Assembly (NCBI RefSeq): GCF_000003815.2
Contig: NC_049982.1
Location: forward strand, 10,914,175-10,978,174
Direction of reading: 5' to 3'
Length of the DNA: 64,000 nucleotides
Source of the DNA: Branchiostoma floridae
Taxonomy: Eukaryota; Chordata; Leptocardii; Amphioxiformes; Branchiostomatidae
How positions within the stretch are numbered: the stretch's first letter is position 1; each line of letters opens with the position of its first letter. The notes under the pieces are model-generated. The model was not told where the DNA came from. It saw only the letters and a program-made list of their open reading frames with translations, and did no database searches. A program made the translations under genes and the position numbers. Positions 58,901-64,000 of the stretch are shown here, piece by piece.

Positions 58901-60123
58901 GGGATCGACTCCTTCATCTGTAGCTGTCTGCCAGGGTACACTGGGGACGTGTGTCAGACAGGTGTGATTAGTGTTTGTTTGTTTGATTATTTTTATTTTA
59001 CCAGGGTTACATGTCGCCATTGTTGGCCTTTTTTCTGGGGGTGGGGGTGACCCGTACATACAGACAACATAATAGTGCTATAGCAAGAATTAACACGCCT
59101 TAGCTTACAAATGCTAAAATAAGACAAATCAATAGAATAACGTTAGGCATAATATAACTCAAAAGCATCCTTCTTTAACTGATTAATTGTTAAATACGCA
59201 TCAGTAGGAAACCAAACTGTAGATTTGTAAGGATTGTATACTGTGTCCAGCCATGAATAAAGTACACCTTGAGTCAACATCTAGAGAAGAATACTTCCTT
59301 TTCTCATAACTTAAAATGTTCTTCTACCCGTTCTCCAGACATCGACCTGTGTAACCCCAACCCCTGTCCGTTCGGCTGGGCCTGTGTGGATACAGGACCG
59401 TCTCTCCACTGCGACGGTAAGTCCATACAGATCTCTGACTTAGTGCCAAATCACGTTCATACGAGTGATTGAAAATGATGTGTTGATATGTATATTTTCC
59501 AGCGTGCCGTTATTGATGTAAATTCTAGCCTATTATCGGACTGATAAAATCAAAGATTTCAACAATGTAGTCGATGCTAATAATTGATGATATTAGTGCT
59601 TGAGCGTTAGTTACCTACCTACCTACCTACCCCCCCTCTCCCCAACGACCTTGACCTCCAGGTCGTTGGGGAGAGGGGGGGGTGCAAGGTAGCAATGAAG
59701 ATGGATATTCGTCTCCCGGCCCTTCTGTCTTCTTTCACTGCAGCCAGTCTTTCCTGTAGGTTGAGCGATGTCCAATCTCTGATGTTGTCTTGCCAGGTTT
59801 TCCTCTGACGCCCACGGCGTCGCCCTCGGCGAGCGTTAGTTTTACAAACTCAAAGGAAAGAAAAAAACATGGGTTATTCATGATTGCACAGTAAAACACC
59901 TGAGCAATTTAACTTAGTCGACGTAAACGCTGTTCGGCAATATGGCACCTTTGTACATTTTATACATTTTCAAAGTGATATTTTAACAAATCTTCCAGCG
60001 TTTGGGCGCGACAGTCCCCATGTTCGGGCGGCAGTCCCCTACAGCTGCACCAAGGCGTCCTGTCCTGACGGTATGACGTGTATGGAGGCCGGGCCTGGGT
60101 CCTACTCCTGCACCGTCGGCTGA
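55974..60123 (+). CDS. Secreted EGF/C-type lectin mosaic protein (10 exons)
   Basis: Exons: 55974-56022, 56481-56888, 57073-57189, 57482-57595, 57770-58012, 58193-58312, 58434-58553, 58848-58961, 59339-59416, 59999-60123. Every intron is phase 1 and the product is 495 residues. In order: signal peptide (1-16, [16 protein letters not shown]); an unnamed Cys-rich domain (17-152, one exon); EGF (153-191); calcium-type EGF (192-229, EVDEC); C-type lectin domain in two exons (230-350, CYRLSS, WIGL, YVCES); EGF (351-390); calcium-type EGF (391-428, DTDEC); and two four-Cys half-EGF modules (429-495). In the lectin domain the usual EPN and WND calcium/sugar motifs are replaced (KPDEP, EFCDS), so sugar binding is doubtful. 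It is an extracellular protein with no transmembrane segment. A role in adhesion or innate recognition is inference. Introns hold a LINE fragment; the 3' UTR holds a MITE. Confidence 0.88.
56481..56888 (+). other. Unnamed Cys-rich domain (exon 2 of the lectin gene)
   Basis: One phase-1/phase-1 exon of 408 nt encodes about 135 residues with some ten cysteines. It starts with an aromatic/basic strand ([12 protein letters not shown]), then [12 protein letters not shown], a central [17 protein letters not shown] block, and a final WCVDGDV with YATCVK. An N-glycosylation site (NGT) lies mid-domain. I cannot match it to EGF, Sushi, CUB, SRCR or fibrinogen folds. I believe similar units occur in other lancelet secreted proteins, but this could not be checked here. 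Confidence 0.6.
59629..59840 (-). mobile_element. LINE retrotransposon C-terminal fragment with terminal hairpin
   Basis: On the - strand an open frame of about 60 codons reads [19 protein letters not shown], the basic/tryptophan tail found after the reverse transcriptase of several LINE clades. At its end (59629-59682) is a large inverted repeat: AACGACCT and AGGTCGTT with CT/C and G/AG runs pair across an 8-nt loop, with one bulged base. No reverse transcriptase core remains. It sits in the intron between the last two exons of the lectin gene, opposite to the gene's direction. Confidence 0.65.
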
Positions 60124-60156
60124 GGAACAGCGGCCTTTCAGGACCAACTATACGAA

Positions 60157-60265
60157 TCTCCAAGCAGATCTAACGGGGAAAGATAGTATCCAAAGGGCTA
60201 AAAACCTGGGCGATACTTTTTAGCCCTTTTGCTTGTGTCTTGCCAGCGTTAGATTTGCTTGGAGG
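60157..60265. mobile_element. Foldback MITE, copy 2, in the lectin 3' UTR
   Basis: The left end TCTCCAAGCAGATCTAACGG and the right end CGTTAGATTTGCTTGGAGG are inverted copies. A second inner inverted repeat pairs GGGCTAAAAA with TTTTTAGCCC. Terminal sequence and the following block (AAGATAGTATCCAAA) match copy 1 at 24190-24339. The element is 109 bp and would form a strong hairpin in the mRNA. Confidence 0.7.
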
Positions 60266-60666
60266 TTACAACTCCCCACCGATACCAGCAACATTCGTGT
60301 GTGCTAGATTTATAGATGACCCCAATCAGGAATTTACCGAATTAGAACATACACCTCTCTATGACACCAAATACAATTAAACTTAAGCAAAAATACTGTA
60401 TTGACTGTGTTGAAATGCTATGAAGGCTACTAGACTGTATATCGAAGAATGATTTTATGCAAGACGTTTCTGTTCTTTGTTGTGACAATTATGACATATT
60501 GGAAAACACACAAGTAACCCGTGCTTTGACTTGGGAATGGGAACTGTCATCTAAAAAAAACAACTTGGAAATAAGCCGACATAAGTCAACATGACTGTTC
60601 TCACCAGTCGTCGTTGAACGGTACCCACTTTGGGATAATGCACTGTACCTTTGTATTCCTTGCTTC

Positions 60667-60672
60667 AATAAA
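60667..60672 (+). terminator. Poly(A) signal, lectin/EGF gene
   Basis: AATAAA 544 nt after the stop codon, followed by a TTTTT and GT-rich downstream element. Confidence 0.6.
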
Positions 60673-61186
60673 CAGTTTTTATCAATCATAATTGCAAACG
60701 TTCTTGATTGTGATTGTTCTTAGTAGACCGTCGGAATAGAAAACGCAGTGCTACCAGAGAAACGTGCAAAAAAGCACACCAACGTCCCAACTTAATATTC
60801 AATGATCACATATAAAACTGCAATAAATTTAAAGGACATACAAGGCGTACTAAGTACTGATCTCACTTACAACAACACAAATGTGGCCTTATTGTCTAGT
60901 GCAGAAAGCCAATATGTCATATATTACTATGGCAAACAATGACATCAAGACATTATTTTCCAGCGAATTGATTCTTTAAGGCATGCAGATGCACACAGAA
61001 GCAACTTGTCAACGTCACTTATTTCTTATTGTCATGAGCGATGTTATAATGGTGACAATTATGAAGGGCCAAACAGGTAAACGCCCTTCTTGTGTCTGTG
61101 TTCAAATAACACACTCTAGTTCATACGCTAGCCTTCCTAGATCTGTGGACTAGGGTGCATTCTAAAGCGAACAACGTTTGTCAAAA

Positions 61187-61253
61187 ATGGTTTCCTACAT
61201 CCTTGTGACTTGGACTTTAGTTCTGCTGCAAAACAGCCACCTCATTTCCGCAG
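61187..61253 (+). CDS. Signal-peptide first exon of another secreted-protein gene
   Basis: ATG in a good context (TCAAAAATGG) opens 22 codons, starting MVSYILVTWTLVLLQNSHL and ending at SA, and stops in phase 1 at a consensus donor (GCAG/GTGAGT). The same layout, a short hydrophobic first exon with a phase-1 donor, is used by the lectin gene 5 kb upstream, so this may be a related mosaic protein. I could not find the next exon before the window ends; one may lie in the 61646-61745 gap. Confidence 0.55.
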
Positions 61254-61645
61254 GTGAGTAATTATAACCACAGCGTGTAGACCGCATCAGTTCTGTTATC
61301 ATAGGTAGTAACCTCATCGCAAAGATCAAGTCATTTATGATAATCAGACTTTATCATCGTATCTTGGTGTTATCAGCGTACATTGTATTTTGTAGCCTAT
61401 CCCTATTATAGCTGCACGGTCCCTTGTCTTTCCCAAATTTTCTGTTGTCAGTGTTCTGCCCTATCTCATTGATCTATACCTGTCAGCATTTCCGTCATGT
61501 CTCGTGTCCTTCGTTGTCATGAACAGTCCCTGATAAATTTCATTTTTTAGCCAAGCCTATCAACTCGATAAAGGCTCCGATTATGTAACGCACCAACCCA
61601 TTGTATCATACATTCTAAGTCTATCAGAGATACGCGTGATATTGC

Positions 61646-61745
61646 NNNNNNNNNNNNNNNNNNNNNNNNNNNNNNNNNNNNNNNNNNNNNNNNNNNNNNN
61701 NNNNNNNNNNNNNNNNNNNNNNNNNNNNNNNNNNNNNNNNNNNNN
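61646..61745. other. Assembly gap (100 N)
   Basis: Exactly 100 N within the presumed first intron of the 61187 gene. Confidence 0.99.
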
Positions 61746-62739
61746 CAATACCCATACATTTTACCTGGCGCCAGATTTGGGTTTACATTTAGAGTTACTC
61801 ACATAACGTAACGCTAGCTTTAGGACCTTTCTCAGCTGCAGTCAGACAGCTAATATGAATATGATATAAATTCTATACAAGGTACGTACAACTTCTGTCA
61901 TAACAACGTAACAGCTATTATAAGAGATTAATTTACATTACAAAATACTAGTACGGGTTGAGAATATGCTTTTCCAATTTTTGTAAAATTTCTAACTTTT
62001 ACGCATTTTTACATATTATCCTATATGTGCAATGCAAGATTTGCCACGTTATTATACGTATACTACAACTTGGTATTGTTTGACTCCTGATTTATAGACT
62101 TGTGTAAATTGATATTCGTCTTAATCCTATTGTTTATCGAATGGACAACACCTCTGGTGAACGAATATGCTGTGAATGGGTAATTTTTTTTTGTATTATC
62201 ACGACATAATCATTCTCTCAGAAGCAATATCCTCATCTTTGTACGCGCCGTTCGGGCATCAAGGTGATCATGAGGGGTCAGAAAGGAGAACAGCGTTAAT
62301 GGCAACCTTCCTTCCTTCCATGGTCATACCTTGCTGCCAGAAGGATCAAAATGATCTTGCGATATCGGCATTAATGATAATGTAAAACAGCCATTCTGTT
62401 CAAGCAGGCATGCAAGTCACCATATAGCTATGTTAATTATGATCGCAAGAGGTCTAAATATATTTCCGTACTGAACACATGATATAGAAGTATAATCTTT
62501 TGCATATATTTCAATGCAATATAGATGCTAATGTTTGATTGAGCACATGAAAACAGTTTCAGAACCTGTATCTTTAGAAATAGCTAAATACTAATTATGA
62601 CATTTTGTGCAATATTGCCCCTTCAATAAAGCTCATAAACATATCATCTAATGTCGACATTTAAGGACAGTAAAACGTTGCAATCCTTCCAGAATGCAAT
62701 CATATGAAGCATTTACACCTGATCAAACCGACAGTGATA

Positions 62740-62870
62740 CAGACTGTAAACAGCAGGCTGACCTCGCCCCCACCCTGACCCCTTCTGTCATGATGAATTA
62801 GGACTGACAGCTAGGCATGGGCCCAAACAATAAACAATAAACAAGAAACAAGAAACAAGCGAAATGATAG
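62740..62870 (+). mobile_element. Retroelement 3' tail
   Basis: A GC-rich block with CTCGCCCCCACCCTGACCCC leads into AACAATAAACAATAAACAAG and further A-rich short repeats. This matches the style of the tail at 44410-44515. No coding part is visible. Confidence 0.35.
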
Positions 62871-64000
62871 AGCTGAATTCTTCAAGACGAGTAGTGTGAA
62901 CGTTACCATCGACCATTGAAACCAGTATCTTTGTATTTTCAGCATCGATAAATTAGAAATGTAAAGAATAAACACTTCATGACGATAACTCCCTCACAGG
63001 TACTTTAGGCGACGCCTTAGGGGAGGTTTTCACCTACGGGAGGAAGAGTTACCCCCTGAGGGAGGTTTTGCGGTTCACATTCACAGCTATAACTCACAAT
63101 CGTTTTGCTGTATTCGTATGTAGCTTGGCAAGTCGTCTGCCCGTATCCGTGAGACGTCATTTTTTGTGCACCGTGCCATTTCTCATTGACGCAATTACAA
63201 TGTGATATTTATAGAGCGACACCCCCATCTTGAAGGTAGGGAGCAGTCTAAAACTGTCGTCAGTGTTGCCGTTAGCTTGGCCAGCACTCACAGATCAAAC
63301 TTTTCTGGCTCCAATATATTATCTGATATCCAATCAGATGCTGGCCGGGTTCGGCAGATGCATACCATACTGTGTCTGTGTACTCGTACGTATATAGCAG
63401 AGCCGATTTTGTTTCAGACTTTGAAAGAGAAAAAAAACAAGAAGCTGACATATGGTCATGATTTCTGGTATCTAGATAACTTGAGTAATGATTAAGATAT
63501 GTAACTTTAGATACAAATCACTCAAACCAGGAGCTAATGACGGAGGGAAATTTGCTGCATTTCAATGATAGGACTCTCAAACATGCGACACATGTAACTG
63601 AGATAGGAATATCGATGGTTATCAATTATGCAATCTGCGTCAATGATTTTAATAAAACACTTTAATTCCATATTATGGTAAACTTATGTGGTATTTGGAA
63701 GTTAAGCAAAGTTGAATATTATTAGATATAAACCGTACAAATCAGGGCTCAATTTACACAATGTACGAGGAAATGCTACAATAGAGTCTTTTGCTAAGAT
63801 AACAATTTCATTCAACTTCTGTTTGTCTGAATCTTCATCTTCGAATTCGCGCCCAAAGATCAAGATTGATTTGGGTGAAATTTGGCTTGTAGGTTGTCAA
63901 GCTGGGTACGTGGTAAACAGACAGCACTCGTCAAGAACACCATAACTTTTTCACTGAGGTCTGTGTCCTTTGGACTCTCGTTTCGTATTTAATACTGTAT

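Larger units (their letters stand above)
60124..60690 (+). other. 3' UTR of the lectin/EGF gene
   Basis: It runs from the stop codon to just past an AATAAA at 60667-60672, which is followed by a T/GT-rich stretch. It contains MITE copy 2 at 60157-60265, starting only 33 nt after the stop. Confidence 0.55.
61254..64000. other. Presumed intron, no further exon identified
   Basis: It contains the third assembly gap (61646-61745) and a retroelement-like tail at about 62740-62870 ending in AATAAACAATAAAC and ACAAGAAACAAG. A short open piece at 63845-63900 reads KIKIDLGEIWLVG, faintly like the core of a discoidin (F5/8C) domain but without supporting splice sites. Nothing else is recognisable. Confidence 0.4.

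Noticed and set aside
59579-59640. CRISPR-like or satellite array suggested by CCTA repeats
   Set aside because: Only about four CCTA units, no spacers; it is a short simple repeat next to a LINE fragment.

Overview
The window reads as animal nuclear DNA, most likely a lancelet (Branchiostoma). This is inferred from chordate-type genes, long intergenic stretches, standard GT/AG introns, tRNA-derived SINE, LINE and MITE debris, and a cysteine-rich secreted-protein domain I associate with cephalochordates. No species marker was seen. There are three 100-N assembly gaps (47270-47369, 49847-49946, 61646-61745).

Layout. Positions 1-28.5 kb hold no gene I can establish. They contain an internally deleted mariner element (7337-7918), a strong foldback MITE (24190-24339), some perfect hairpins and a few weak exon-like blocks (near 4.93-5.16 kb and 5.7 kb). 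At 28690-30042 is an essentially single-exon RASSF9/RASSF10-type Ras-association scaffold gene. At 34559-45391 is an 18-exon soluble guanylate cyclase beta gene of the GUCY1B2 type. I could splice it completely, with every exon phase agreeing, to about 783 residues: H-NOX heme domain, H-NOX-associated domain, signalling helix, cyclase domain and an acidic tail ending in a CaaX box. From about 47.4 to 54.0 kb is the 3' part of an SH2-domain adaptor gene; its 5' part is interrupted by a gap. At 55974-60123 is a 10-exon secreted mosaic protein: signal peptide, unnamed Cys-rich domain, two EGFs, a C-type lectin domain, two EGFs and half-EGF modules, with every intron in phase 1. At 61187 a signal-peptide exon with a phase-1 donor opens another secreted-protein gene, whose remaining exons I could not follow.

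All supported genes are on the + strand and look like independent eukaryotic units. There is no sign of an operon and no CRISPR, phage or bacterial content. Two TATA boxes (34461, 55889) sit at sensible distances from the sGC and lectin start codons. Candidate poly(A) signals follow all four completed 3' ends.

Most notable points: (1) the beta2-like cyclase keeps both metal aspartates and the base-recognition Glu/Cys but has Tyr where active cyclases carry the transition-state Arg; (2) it ends in a CaaX motif, like mammalian beta2; (3) the SH2 domain lacks the FLVR arginine; (4) the lectin protein starts with a roughly 135-residue Cys-rich domain I cannot name; (5) two copies of one foldback MITE family occur, one inside the lectin 3' UTR; (6) a degenerate telomere-like tract sits in an SH2-gene intron. 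I did not find a clearly new multi-gene system.
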